A stretch of 64,000 nt of DNA from JBFMFR01 sp040752025 (GTDB taxonomy: Bacteria > Chloroflexota > Anaerolineae > Anaerolineales > UBA4823), in the NCBI GenBank assembly GCA_040752025.1, contig JBFMFR010000007.1, positions 62,001 through 126,000 on the forward strand, given 5' to 3'. The notes beneath the pieces were generated by a model, which made no database searches, was not told the DNA's origin, and saw only the letters and a list, made by a program, of their open reading frames with translations. Below, piece after piece: positions 52,608 to 60,413 of this stretch (its first letter is position 1; each line of letters begins with the position of its first letter). Made by a program: the position numbers and the translations under genes.

Positions 52608-54193
52608 GCTGCACCGCCTTGCGGCAGGATGCCCAGGCTGACCAGGTAATCCTGGATGGCCTTGAAGTTGCCGGCGTTGACTTTTCCAACGTGATCGCGC
52701 CCGCAGACCGTATCCGCCCAGGTCAGGGCGGCGGCCTGCATCACGCTCTCTACGCTGTAGGCGTTGGAGCGTACACACTTGCTCGCCCAGTTGAGCAGCG
52801 AGCCGGTATCAATACAACCCGGCATCTCGCCGTTGCCCATCAACCTTCTGGTTTCTTGCGAGACCTGCACCAGGGTCTGGGCTACCTTCCCAACCAGGCC
52901 GGTACGGCGCTGGACGAGGGCCAGTTCTTGGGCGGATTCAAGGTAGTCGAACTCCAGGACAGTATCGAAACGCCGGCGCAGAGCGGGATCCAGATCGTAC
53001 ACTGCATAGGCGCGGCCGAAGTTGCCCGCCGCCACGATGCGCAGATGCTGGACAGGACACCAGGCAATCTCGCTGGTCATAGGCGTCTCGATTACGTAGT
53101 ACGGCCCATCGCCCACCACCGGCAGCCCCATCTGGCGACAGAAGTCGCCCGGCTTGGGGTTCATCAGGGTGAGCAGCAGGTTGACGTGCCTGCGGGGGAT
53201 ACGGTTGATCTCGTCCATGAAGAGCAGCACAGGATCGGCTTCGGCCAGGCGCAGGGCGCGCAAGAGCGGCCCATCCACCCAGCGACGAGAGCCATCTGGC
53301 TGAGGCAGGATGGCCCCCAGGAAATCCAGGTCGGTCAAGCCTTCTTTGCCTTCGATGGTCACCACAGCATAGGGAGAAGCCGAAGCAACCTGCAAAAGGC
53401 AGGCTGTTTTTCCAGTGCCGGTTGGCCCGGCCAGGAGCACGTGCTCGCCGGCAGCCAGAGCTTCAGCGAGCGTGGCAATCTGCCAGCCAACGAAGCCATC
53501 TGCTGCACCATCCAGATCGGTTTGTGCAACCGGTTGGACGGGTGCAGGCACAGGCATTGCTGGCGACTGCCCGCGCAGACGCTGCAGGGCAGATGGATCG
53601 GTGAGCGGGGCCAGGTCGAGCGAGGTAGCATCCCAACCCGACTCGATGCCGGTATTGGCGGTGATCGCCGCCGAAGCCAGCAAGTCGTTTTCGGGGTTGG
53701 GGTCAAGGTTGGCGTACCTGGCCCAGTAGTACAGCTCGTCGCAAGCCCGGCACAGGCTCTCCTGTATGTCAGAGGCTTTGCCGTGCAAGATGTAGGCGGA
53801 TTGCAAGGCCTGGTAGGCTTCCCAGAAATCGGACGCCTGGGTTGGGCGCGCCAGGGCGCGCAGCATCGCCAGCACGCCAGCGTGATAGGTGATCTTGTTG
53901 GCTTCCCCGTGGGGGATGTAGAAAGTGCTGCCTTTCCAGGCGCAGATGGCATGGCTGGATGGGGCAGAGCTGGAGCGCACACGAGCGACGATATCGCCGC
54001 TGGTGTTGGCTTCGGCATACTGCACCGCGCCATCCAGGCAGGCCAGGAGTGAGCGCACGAGCACAGCGCTGACCACGGCTCGCCCGGATGAATTGCGCCG
54101 GGCAGTGAACTCGTGTTCGAATGCGCCGCGCAGCCAGGGCAGGCCTTCTTCGGTAAGCGGGGATTTCTTGCGAAATAGCAAGTAGATGTCCAT
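52604..54193 (-). CDS. MoxR-type AAA+ ATPase
   Basis: 529 residues. After a ~230-residue N-terminal extension comes the AAA+ domain: Walker A LAGPTGTGKTA near 265-275, Walker B LLFMDEINRIP near 330, then AAGNFGRAY (sensor 1) and RRRFDTVLEFDY (sensor 2). The pattern is that of MoxR/CobS ATPases, which act with a vWA protein; that protein follows with a 4-bp overlap. The leader GAGGCAACCATCT before this gene is also present before the RuvB-like gene. ATPase fold sure; substrate unknown. Confidence 0.86.
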   Translation of the reverse strand: MDIYLLFRKKSPLTEEGLPWLRGAFEHEFTARRNSSGRAVVSAVLVRSLLACLDGAVQYAEANTSGDIVARVRSSSAPSSHAICAWKGSTFYIPHGEANKITYHAGVLAMLRALARPTQASDFWEAYQALQSAYILHGKASDIQESLCRACDELYYWARYANLDPNPENDLLASAAITANTGIESGWDATSLDLAPLTDPSALQRLRGQSPAMPVPAPVQPVAQTDLDGAADGFVGWQIATLAEALAAGEHVLLAGPTGTGKTACLLQVASASPYAVVTIEGKEGLTDLDFLGAILPQPDGSRRWVDGPLLRALRLAEADPVLLFMDEINRIPRRHVNLLLTLMNPKPGDFCRQMGLPVVGDGPYYVIETPMTSEIAWCPVQHLRIVAAGNFGRAYAVYDLDPALRRRFDTVLEFDYLESAQELALVQRRTGLVGKVAQTLVQVSQETRRLMGNGEMPGCIDTGSLLNWASKCVRSNAYSVESVMQAAALTWADTVCGRDHVGKVNAGNFKAIQDYLVSLGILPQGGAA

Positions 54194-54243
54194 TGAGATG
54201 GTTGCCTCCAGGTAATCTTGAGTTTGAATCGTAGGGAAAAGTA

Positions 54244-54297
54244 ATGAACCCTCGGCTTGTGGATGAACAGGCGCTCCTCCACAAGCCGAGGGTTCAT
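54244..54297. repeat. 20-bp perfect inverted repeat
   Basis: Bases 54244-54263 and 54278-54297 are exact reverse complements with a 14-base loop. It lies between the divergent MoxR and TPR genes. TATAAT (54299-54304) follows at once and could be the -10 box of the TPR gene. A hairpin or operator; it is not a terminator on the plus strand as there is no T-run. Confidence 0.6.
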
Positions 54298-54314
54298 GTA
54301 TAATTGCTGAAATT

Positions 54315-54677
54315 ATGGATATTGATAATCCCGTAGTAAAACTCTGTATTGAAGGTACACAGGCTGAATTTCAGGGGAAAATAGAAGATGCCCGCGCGCT
54401 CTATCGTCAGGCATGGGAAATATCCCTGGATGATTACGAGGGCTGCATAGCTGCTCATTATCTGGCTCGATATCAGGAAAGCATCGAGGAGACGCTTTAC
54501 TGGAACCAGGAGGCGCTAAACCGCGCTAATGCAGTTGCAGATGAAAGAGTCCGAGAGTTCTATCCATCACTCTACTTGAATTTAGGACATTCCTACGAAA
54601 TGGCCGGTAACCAGGCCGAAGCCTAGAGATACTACGATTTAGCTGCCGAGTTGGGGTTTGTTCATTCGGCTGAATAA
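54315..54677 (+). pseudogene. Small TPR-like gene interrupted by an amber codon
   Basis: The first 103 codons (LARYQESIEETLYWNQEALNRAN, LGHSYEMAGNQAEA) read as TPR-type helices. A TAG at 54624-54626 then stops the frame, yet the same frame continues RYYDLAAELGFVHSAE to the TAA at 54675. In TPR proteins the expected residue here is Gln (EAQRYYDLA); CAG to TAG is a single change. Only about 17 residues are lost, so the product might still work, or read through. Lone plus-strand gene inside the minus-strand block. Confidence 0.7.
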
Positions 54678-54700
54678 CTTGGGGGCTGTAAAGATAGAAT

Positions 54701-54724
54701 GAGGAGACCGGTTAAGGTCTCCTC
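54701..54724 (-). terminator. Hairpin between convergent genes
   Basis: GAGGAGACC (54701-54709) and GGTCTCCTC (54716-54724) pair perfectly around GGTTAA. On the minus strand it is followed by ATTCTATCTTT and could terminate the 54738 gene; it also lies after the TPR gene on the plus strand. Confidence 0.55.
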
Positions 54725-54737
54725 GAAAACTCTTGAA

Positions 54738-55307
54738 CTAAGGACTGGTGATGATCTCTGAACGGCGGATGCCCGGATAGAGCATCTGGTCGCCATCCTG
54801 AATACCATCCCAGGCAAAACACTGCTGGCCATCGCGCAGCACAACAGGCGGGAAAAGCCAGGGATTGCAGGCGAATTTCTCCGCCAGCACCAACCCCATT
54901 TTGTGCCAGTAGTGACTGGCGCCGCCTTTCAGGCAGCGCCAGCCAGCGCCGCGGCGTTTACTCGAAAGCTTTGGTTCGTAAGCCGTCTCAGCGCCGCAGA
55001 TTGGGCACTTTGCCGGGTGAACCGGGTAGTATCCGAGCGGGGGATCAGGAGCGCGTTCGCCGCCGGCCTCCAGGTAAGCGCGCACGGCATCTACTGCCGG
55101 GCAGCATCCAGCCAGGTGGCAGGCGCATTCGGCGTTCTTGCCCACGCGATGGTGCTGCGGGCGGACGTTCGGCCCCAGGTCGACGGCGTAGAAATAGCCG
55201 CTCACTGAGACAGACGCCTCGGCCAGAGCCAGTTGCAGCGCTTCCGGCTGGGTGCGCAGAGCCAGGGCAGAGAGCGATTGGGTTTGCACCGGCTTTGGAT
55301 TGTTCAT
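54738..55307 (-). CDS. Cysteine-rich protein, unknown
   Basis: 189 residues with GAGGAGG before the ATG. Cysteine motifs CACHLAGCCPAV near 60 and CPICGAE near 103 followed by a further Cys at WRCLKG suggest one or two zinc sites. The start is low-complexity and the C-terminus polar (AWDGIQDGDQML). No family recognised. It is 19 bp downstream of the DnaN gene start-to-stop spacing on the same strand, so it is likely co-expressed with the clamp. Confidence 0.6.
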   Translation of the reverse strand: MNNPKPVQTQSLSALALRTQPEALQLALAEASVSVSGYFYAVDLGPNVRPQHHRVGKNAECACHLAGCCPAVDAVRAYLEAGGERAPDPPLGYYPVHPAKCPICGAETAYEPKLSSKRRGAGWRCLKGGASHYWHKMGLVLAEKFACNPWLFPPVVLRDGQQCFAWDGIQDGDQMLYPGIRRSEIITSP

Positions 55308-55326
55308 GGAACCTCCTCGGAGAGGA

Positions 55327-56436
55327 TCAACTCCCCAGATGCAGGGGCATGATCACGTGCAAAAAGCCATCCTCGCCTACCGGACGGAAAAGACCCGGGC
55401 TGGTAGCCGTTGTAGTCTCCAAAGCTACGGTTGGAGTGCGGATCACGCCCAATGCTTCGCGTAAGAAAGCCACGTTGAAAGCGATCTCCATCTCCGGCCC
55501 ATCGACCACCGCCTCGACGGTTGAACCGGTCGAGCCAGTTTCCTCGGAGTGGCCATGGATTTCGACCATGCCAGGCTTGATGACCAGGCGGGCTGCCTTG
55601 CCATTCTCGCGGGCGAAGATCTCAGCCTGCTTGCAGGCTTTGAGCAGCGCAGCGGTGTTGGCTGTCAGGCGGGTGGTATGCTTACGCGGCACGATCTGCT
55701 GGTAGTCAGGGTAGCTGCCATCAATCAATTGCGATACGATCTGGCAGCCAGCCACCTTGAAGGCGATTTGCCCTCTTCCAGCGGGTCGAAGGATATCGAC
55801 GGTTTGTGCATCGCCGGTAACCCGGGCCAACTCTGCCAGGGCACGCGCCGGAATGATGCAGCGCAGGGATTGGTTGGTAGGAGCTTCCAGGGTGATGCGG
55901 CTCTCCGAGAGGCGGAAGCCATCGGCAGCCGCCAGGGTCAGAGTCTGCCCATCAATGGACAGCAGCACGCCGGTCAACACCGGACGCGCTTCATCGCCCG
56001 AAGCGGCGAAGACCACGCGCTGGATCAGCGATTTCAGCTCGGTCGCCGGGATTTGCAGACTGCTGCCGGCATCGAATTCTGGCAGTGGAGGAAACTCCTC
56101 AGCCGGGACGCCGCGCAGGGTGGCCTTCGAAGCCCCACAGGTCAGCTCCAGGCTGCCCTTCTTGAGGGTGAAGTCGAGCGTAGTGTGGGGAAGGGTAGCT
56201 ACCAGGTCGGCCAGGGTGCGCGCCGGGACGGTAATCGCCCCAGGCTTGTCCACCTGGCAACTGGCGCAGCAGGCGATGCCGATTTCCAGGTCAGTAGCAG
56301 CCAGGAACAATGAGCCATCGCTTTCGGCTTTGAGCAGCACGTTGGCCAGCACCGGCAGGGTGCTGCGGCTGGAGACGGCTCGCACAACCAGGCCCAGGCT
56401 GGCAGCCAGGGTTTCTTGTGATATCGAGAGTTTCAT
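55327..56436 (-). CDS. dnaN: DNA polymerase III beta sliding clamp (extra copy)
   Basis: 369 residues, the normal length for the clamp. The three-domain fold is visible: MKLSISQETLAASLGLVVRAVSSRS with LPVLANVLL; the middle SLQIPATELKSLIQRVVFAAS; and C-terminal LRLTANTAALLKACKQ with EDGFLHVIMPLHL at the end. Clamps hold the polymerase on DNA. A chromosome normally carries one dnaN beside dnaA; here it sits between an unknown gene and small Cys-rich genes in a mobile-element block, so it is an element-encoded clamp that may recruit a specific polymerase. Overlaps the upstream gene by 4 bp. Confidence 0.92.
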   Translation of the reverse strand: MKLSISQETLAASLGLVVRAVSSRSTLPVLANVLLKAESDGSLFLAATDLEIGIACCASCQVDKPGAITVPARTLADLVATLPHTTLDFTLKKGSLELTCGASKATLRGVPAEEFPPLPEFDAGSSLQIPATELKSLIQRVVFAASGDEARPVLTGVLLSIDGQTLTLAAADGFRLSESRITLEAPTNQSLRCIIPARALAELARVTGDAQTVDILRPAGRGQIAFKVAGCQIVSQLIDGSYPDYQQIVPRKHTTRLTANTAALLKACKQAEIFARENGKAARLVIKPGMVEIHGHSEETGSTGSTVEAVVDGPEMEIAFNVAFLREALGVIRTPTVALETTTATSPGLFRPVGEDGFLHVIMPLHLGS

Positions 56437-57059
56437 GCTGCACCTTCCTCAGCAGTCCAGGGAACTGCAGCAGGCTCGAACCCTAACTGGCGCAGTTCTT
56501 CTACCAGGCCGCGCAGAGCGCAAGCGTAGGGAGTGCGCTCGCCAGATTCTTCAGGGTGGTCAGCGATCTGCTGTTCCTGGATAGAGGCTTCGTCTTCCAG
56601 CCACATCAGGAAATCCGGGATCGTGTGCGGTTGAGGCCAGTTACCGCAGGCGGCGCGCTCGCGCGCCATGCTCTTGGCATCGAAGGCCTCTTCAGCCTCA
56701 GACAGCATACGCCAGGCTAAAGCTACACTTGCCGGAGCGTTTTCTGCTAACGGCAGCTCGTCAGGATGGTCACAAACCTTGGCCCACACGGCCCCATCTG
56801 GCCCCAGGCCAAACAGCACGTCACTCTCGAAGGGGAAAGCTTTGCCATCCCATTCGCCGACTTCGATGAAGCCGCCGTTCAGGTGCCCTTCGGGGAGCGG
56901 CTGAAACAGCGTCTCGAAGGCAGGAGCATGGGGGGCCTGGAGGCCGGGCAGGTGGATGCGGATGCAAAGCATCCGGCGGATTCCATCGGCAGCCTGGTAA
57001 GCGAAACCGGAGCAGGCTTCGCCGTTGATTTCGATTTGGATATTGTGATTTCCGTTCAT
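56433..57059 (-). CDS. Unknown protein coupled to the clamp gene
   Basis: 208 residues with GAGGAAACC before the ATG and a 4-bp overlap with the downstream DnaN. Acidic; the segment ALAWRMLSEAEEAFDAKSMARERA is a long helix, and CGNWPQPHTIPDFLMWLEDEAS follows. No recognised family; the strict coupling suggests a function with the clamp, such as loading or inhibition. Cytosolic. Confidence 0.6.
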   Translation of the reverse strand: MNGNHNIQIEINGEACSGFAYQAADGIRRMLCIRIHLPGLQAPHAPAFETLFQPLPEGHLNGGFIEVGEWDGKAFPFESDVLFGLGPDGAVWAKVCDHPDELPLAENAPASVALAWRMLSEAEEAFDAKSMARERAACGNWPQPHTIPDFLMWLEDEASIQEQQIADHPEESGERTPYACALRGLVEELRQLGFEPAAVPWTAEEGAA

Positions 57060-57086
57060 GGTTTCCTCGTGTCAGTTGGTGAAAAC

Positions 57087-57114
57087 GAGGAGAGGCCGGG
57101 TGTGGCCTCTCCTC
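57087..57114 (-). terminator. Hairpin in the clamp-SSB spacer
   Basis: GAGGAGAGGCC (57087-57097) pairs perfectly with GGCCTCTCCTC (57104-57114); on the minus strand GTTTTC follows. It could terminate the SSB-like transcript (stop at 57198). Confidence 0.6.
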
Positions 57115-57140
57115 TGAACGAATAAGTTGGTGGAATAAAA

Positions 57141-57185
57141 AGCTATCAGCTTTCAGCGATCAGCAAAAACTGAAAGCTGATAGCT
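57141..57185. repeat. 16-bp inverted repeat
   Basis: AGCTATCAGCTTTCAG (57141-57156) and its exact complement at 57170-57185, followed by GATTGCTGATCGCT, which repeats the loop sequence. The GCTATCAG/CTGATAGC unit is of the kind dispersed in Chloroflexota genomes. Confidence 0.55.
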
Positions 57186-57197
57186 GATTGCTGATCG

Positions 57198-57857
57198 CTA
57201 AACGGGACACTCCTCTTCCTCGACCGGTTCAACCTCAGGCTGAGATGTCTCGACCTTCGAAGCAAACAGGGTCAGGGAGCCGCGCTCGTTGTACACTTCC
57301 CAGGCCAGGCGGCCGGAGAAGGCGGCGCTTTCGCCCTTGTTCAGGGAGATCAAAGCGCCGGGCAGGCTTTCGTCGCCTTCCTTGGAAGCAAAGGCTTTGA
57401 CGTTCAGCCACAGCGAAGGCTTGTAGCCCTTGCCATCGGCGGTCTTGCCCATGCCCAGGAAGGCGCGCAGGCGCGCCCACATGCGCCCCGCGGGACTGTA
57501 GGCAGCCTGGGGATCGGCGCCCACACGCAGGGTCAGGTTGGCAAAATTGCGCTTGCGGCCATCGGCTGGGGCAGCCTCGATCTTGTGCGGGTAGAGCACA
57601 ATTGTGCCTTTGCCATCGCGATCTTCTTCGTAGCCCAGGCGGCCCACCAGGGTGTGTTCACCGGCAGTGAGCTGCTCGCTGAGACCATCGAGAACGACGA
57701 CGCGCAAAGCCAGGTCAGGCTGACCTTCGTTCTGCGTCACGGAAGCGGAAGCCACGGCATAGGGCTTGCCGGCTTTGGAAGTCTTGTGTTCTACGTCGCC
57801 GACCAGCGCGGTCAGAACGACGAAATTCTTGAAGTTAGAAGCAGGTTGGGTAGTCAT
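57198..57857 (-). CDS. SSB-like protein with two OB folds
   Basis: 219 residues. Two consecutive segments read as OB folds: the first (LTALVGDVEHKTSKAGKPYAVASASVTQN) and the second (FANLTLRVGADPQ, SLWLNVKAFASKEG). The tail VEPVEEEECPV is acidic and short, like the protein-interaction tail of SSB, although it ends CPV rather than the usual DDDIPF. It likely binds single-stranded DNA of the element and recruits its clamp or nuclease. Ribosome site GAGGAG is present. Not a standard SSB by length; family assignment is by pattern. Confidence 0.6.
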   Translation of the reverse strand: MTTQPASNFKNFVVLTALVGDVEHKTSKAGKPYAVASASVTQNEGQPDLALRVVVLDGLSEQLTAGEHTLVGRLGYEEDRDGKGTIVLYPHKIEAAPADGRKRNFANLTLRVGADPQAAYSPAGRMWARLRAFLGMGKTADGKGYKPSLWLNVKAFASKEGDESLPGALISLNKGESAAFSGRLAWEVYNERGSLTLFASKVETSQPEVEPVEEEECPV

Positions 57858-57896
57858 AGTAGTTACTCCTCAGTTGAAAAAAGTTGTGTTTGATAG

Positions 57897-58787
57897 TTAT
57901 GAGTTGGCCTCACGGCCGACCGGGCCGCCGTGCAGGCGCTCGCAAGCGCCGCGCACAGGGCAAAAATCGCATTCCCAGGTCTGCTCCGGATCGGTAAGAA
58001 CCGGGGGCAGATCGAGAGCGGTGAACAGCGCCAGGCGCTGCTGGAGCAGGGATAGGGTTTCGTTCACCGGCAGCAGCTCCACATCGATGGGAAGCTGCTG
58101 CGCCATATCCTGGTAGATTACCTGGGCGCGCTCCACCGGCACATCGTTCTCACCCAGCAGCAGGCGGTAAGCCGAAACTTGCTGAACGTGGGTGCGATAG
58201 GGACGCGGCGCGCTTTCCTGCACAATCTCGCGGGCAACGTGCTCGCCGTCCGGGCAGTGCGGGCAGGGCAGGTACTTGTTGCGCCAGGCAAAAGGGCCTT
58301 CACGGATGACGGCCTCGCTTTCCGGGCAGGTATAGGTGCGCCAGGGACCAGGAACGGCCTTAGTAGTCTTGAAGTCAATCACCATGCGGCGATCCACGTA
58401 CACCAGGTCAGGTTGGCCAGAGATCTCGACGAACGCGCCGTTAGCTTCGAGCACCATCGAGAAACGGCGCTCGGCAATCGAATTGGCGTCGCCGGCAGCA
58501 TACGCCGCGGCAATGCCGTGCATGAGCTGGCCGCGATAGGCCCACCATAGTTCGCGCGGGCGGACCTGGTAATCGACTTTCAGCTTCAAACGCTGTTTGC
58601 GGGTGCAGCCCAGCAGGGTGGTGACGGTCAGGCCGAAGTCGTCGGGGCGTAAACCGTCCAGGATGCCCTTGACCACCGGGGCAGACATCGGGCAGCCAGG
58701 CAGCGGGCCGGAACGGGCGCATGCCAGGCAGTCGGCCGGGGCGACCGGCTCGCTGGTTACTTCGCAAATAAATCCGGCGAAACTCAT
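57897..58787 (-). CDS. Cas4/RecB-like PD-(D/E)XK nuclease
   Basis: 296 residues. Nuclease core visible in GQPDLV...VIDFKTTKAV (D-x(n)-DFK) and QVSAYRLLL; a Cys before the core (LLGCTRKQ) and three at the C-terminus (CDFCPVRGAC) would hold an iron-sulfur cluster, as in Cas4 and AddB-type exonucleases. An extra CPESE...CPHC zinc element sits in the middle. Activity would be single-strand exonuclease or end processing. It overlaps the RuvB-like gene by 4 bp, so these are a coupled resolution/processing pair. No CRISPR array or other cas genes are present. Confidence 0.82.
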   Translation of the reverse strand: MSFAGFICEVTSEPVAPADCLACARSGPLPGCPMSAPVVKGILDGLRPDDFGLTVTTLLGCTRKQRLKLKVDYQVRPRELWWAYRGQLMHGIAAAYAAGDANSIAERRFSMVLEANGAFVEISGQPDLVYVDRRMVIDFKTTKAVPGPWRTYTCPESEAVIREGPFAWRNKYLPCPHCPDGEHVAREIVQESAPRPYRTHVQQVSAYRLLLGENDVPVERAQVIYQDMAQQLPIDVELLPVNETLSLLQQRLALFTALDLPPVLTDPEQTWECDFCPVRGACERLHGGPVGREANS

Positions 58788-59842
58788 GGCTTGCCTCCAT
58801 TGGTTGTATATTCGGTTGTTTCTTGCATTGCGCTATCCTCCAGTTCAGGATCAGGTTCTTCTTGTAGAACGGCTTCAGGCACATGTAGGCCAAGTGAACG
58901 GCCAACGTGTTCCCAGCCTTTGCGAGTCAGGCGGCGACCCAGGCGAGTGCGGGCCAACAAACCGGCGCGCAGCAGCCAGGGTTCAATCGCCTGGGTAACG
59001 GTGGCATCGTCAAAGCCAATCGACGCCGCCAGGCTTTTCGGTCCAACCGGGCCGCCATTGTAGGTCTGCGCCAGGGCAGCAAGATAACGGCGGTCGGCTT
59101 CGTCCAGGCCCAGATCATCGATCTCGAGCATGGACATGGCCTGGGCAGTCACTTCAGCAGTGACATCTTCACTCAGGCTGACGGCGACATCGTAGGCGCG
59201 CCGAAACAGGCGCAGAGCAATGCGCGGTGTGCCACGCGAGCGCTCGGCGATGGCGACTGCCGAAGCGCGGTCAATGAGCACATCCGATAGACCAGCCGCG
59301 CGCAGCACAACCTGCTCCAGTTCCTCGACGCTGTACAGGTCGAGGGCGAACAGATGACCAAAGCGGGCGCGCAGCGGGCCGGGCAGCAGGCCAAAGTCGG
59401 TGGTCGCGCCCACTAGCGTGAAACGTTTGAGCGGCAGCGAGAGGGGTACGGCCCCGGTTTCAGCGGAGCCACCCTTGACCGGGATGTTGGCACGGAAATC
59501 TTCCATCGCCGAGTAGAGCGTTTCCGAGATGTCGGCGCGCAAGCGGTGGATCTCGTCCACGAAAAGCACGTCACGCTCGCGCAGCCCTACCAGGATGGCG
59601 ACCAGATCGCCCAGGCGCTCGATGGATGGGGCAGAGACCTCCCGCAGAACAGAAGCCATTTCGGCGGCGATGATGCCGGCCAGGGAGGTTTTTCCCAGGC
59701 CGGGACCGCCGTAGAAACAGACGTGTTCCAGGGCCGCATCTTGCAAGCGGGCAGAGTTGAGCATCAGGCCCAGAGTCTGCTTGATGCGCGATTGGCCGAT
59801 AAAGTCGTTCAGGGTAAGGGGTCGAAAGTTGCGTTCTTCCAT
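58784..59842 (-). CDS. ruvB: RuvB-like Holliday-junction motor
   Basis: 352 residues from the ATG at 59842, with GAGGCAACC upstream; an open frame continues but that part is not RuvB. Matches RuvB along its length: FRPLTLNDFIGQ, Walker A GGPGLGKT, Walker B LFVDEIHRL, TTDFGLLPGPLRARF (sensor 1 and arginine finger region), and a C-terminal winged helix (YNGGPVGPKSLAASIGF). The acidic tail after 330 is additional. RuvB drives branch migration with RuvA; no RuvA gene is near, so the element may use the host's. A second RuvB apart from the chromosomal one is unusual. Confidence 0.88.
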   Translation of the reverse strand: MEERNFRPLTLNDFIGQSRIKQTLGLMLNSARLQDAALEHVCFYGGPGLGKTSLAGIIAAEMASVLREVSAPSIERLGDLVAILVGLRERDVLFVDEIHRLRADISETLYSAMEDFRANIPVKGGSAETGAVPLSLPLKRFTLVGATTDFGLLPGPLRARFGHLFALDLYSVEELEQVVLRAAGLSDVLIDRASAVAIAERSRGTPRIALRLFRRAYDVAVSLSEDVTAEVTAQAMSMLEIDDLGLDEADRRYLAALAQTYNGGPVGPKSLAASIGFDDATVTQAIEPWLLRAGLLARTRLGRRLTRKGWEHVGRSLGLHVPEAVLQEEPDPELEDSAMQETTEYTTNGGKP

Positions 59843-60008
59843 AGATGGTTGCCTCGTGATATGAAAATTCCCCATCAGAAGACAGGGAAACCAGTTCTCC
59901 CGAGCGGGGTCGAACCGCTCTATTCCGGTGGGAGATTGGACGCATGTGCGGAGGTTTTGAGAACGCCAGGAACGGATAGCCCCTGGCGAAGGAGAAAAGC
60001 AAACCGGG

Positions 60009-60143
60009 TTATTTGCAATACCGGTCGATGCGCTGATCCAGTTCGTACTGTCCTGAGAAAATGTATGCCAGCATGCGAATGCCGAATACAGCCAGGCCAA
60101 GCAGGAACAGACCAGCCGCAATCAAGACCAACGTCTCCAACAT
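60009..60143 (-). CDS. 44-residue single-span membrane protein
   Basis: MLETLVLIAAG begins the frame, one hydrophobic segment (to AYIF) follows, then a polar end SGQYELDQRIDRYCK. A perfect GGAGGT lies 5 bases before the ATG, the best ribosome site in this block. It is upstream of the RuvB-like gene on the same strand and could be the first gene of the operon. It is too short for most gene finders. Confidence 0.65.
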   Translation of the reverse strand: MLETLVLIAAGLFLLGLAVFGIRMLAYIFSGQYELDQRIDRYCK

Positions 60144-60269
60144 TTGACACCTCCGTGTGATTTGAGAGATTGCACTTGGGGCGACGGATTGTCACCCTTG
60201 AACTGCTCCGCAGCGGAGGAAGCAGGCAAAGGGCGGCAAGGATTGCCGGCGGCAAAATTGCCGGGGCAA

Positions 60270-60306
60270 AGGAAAACCAGGAAGGAGTGTTAGAACTCCT
60301 TCCTGG
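60270..60306 (-). terminator. Terminator of the AbiE pair
   Basis: CCAGGAAGGAGT (60277-60288) and ACTCCTTCCTGG (60295-60306) form a 12-bp perfect stem; TTTTCCTTT follows on the minus strand. It closes the 60414-62160 unit. The rest of 60144-60413 carries no gene. Confidence 0.85.
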
Positions 60307-60413
60307 CCAGTGCAATTCTCAGAGGTGGGAGACGTTGGACATTTGCCCCTCCTCCGCCGGGCTCCTGAGCAAACAGAAGCTCAGCGGGCGAAGGACAAAA
60401 ATTATCTCAATCG

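Noticed and set aside
57897..58787. Cas4 as a sign of a CRISPR-Cas locus
   Set aside because: No repeat-spacer array and no other cas gene in the window; the nuclease fits the recombination kit better.
58784..60121. Longer RuvB frame starting upstream at 60121
   Set aside because: The first 93 codons show no RuvB similarity and overlap the 44-residue gene; the ATG at 59842 has a good ribosome site.
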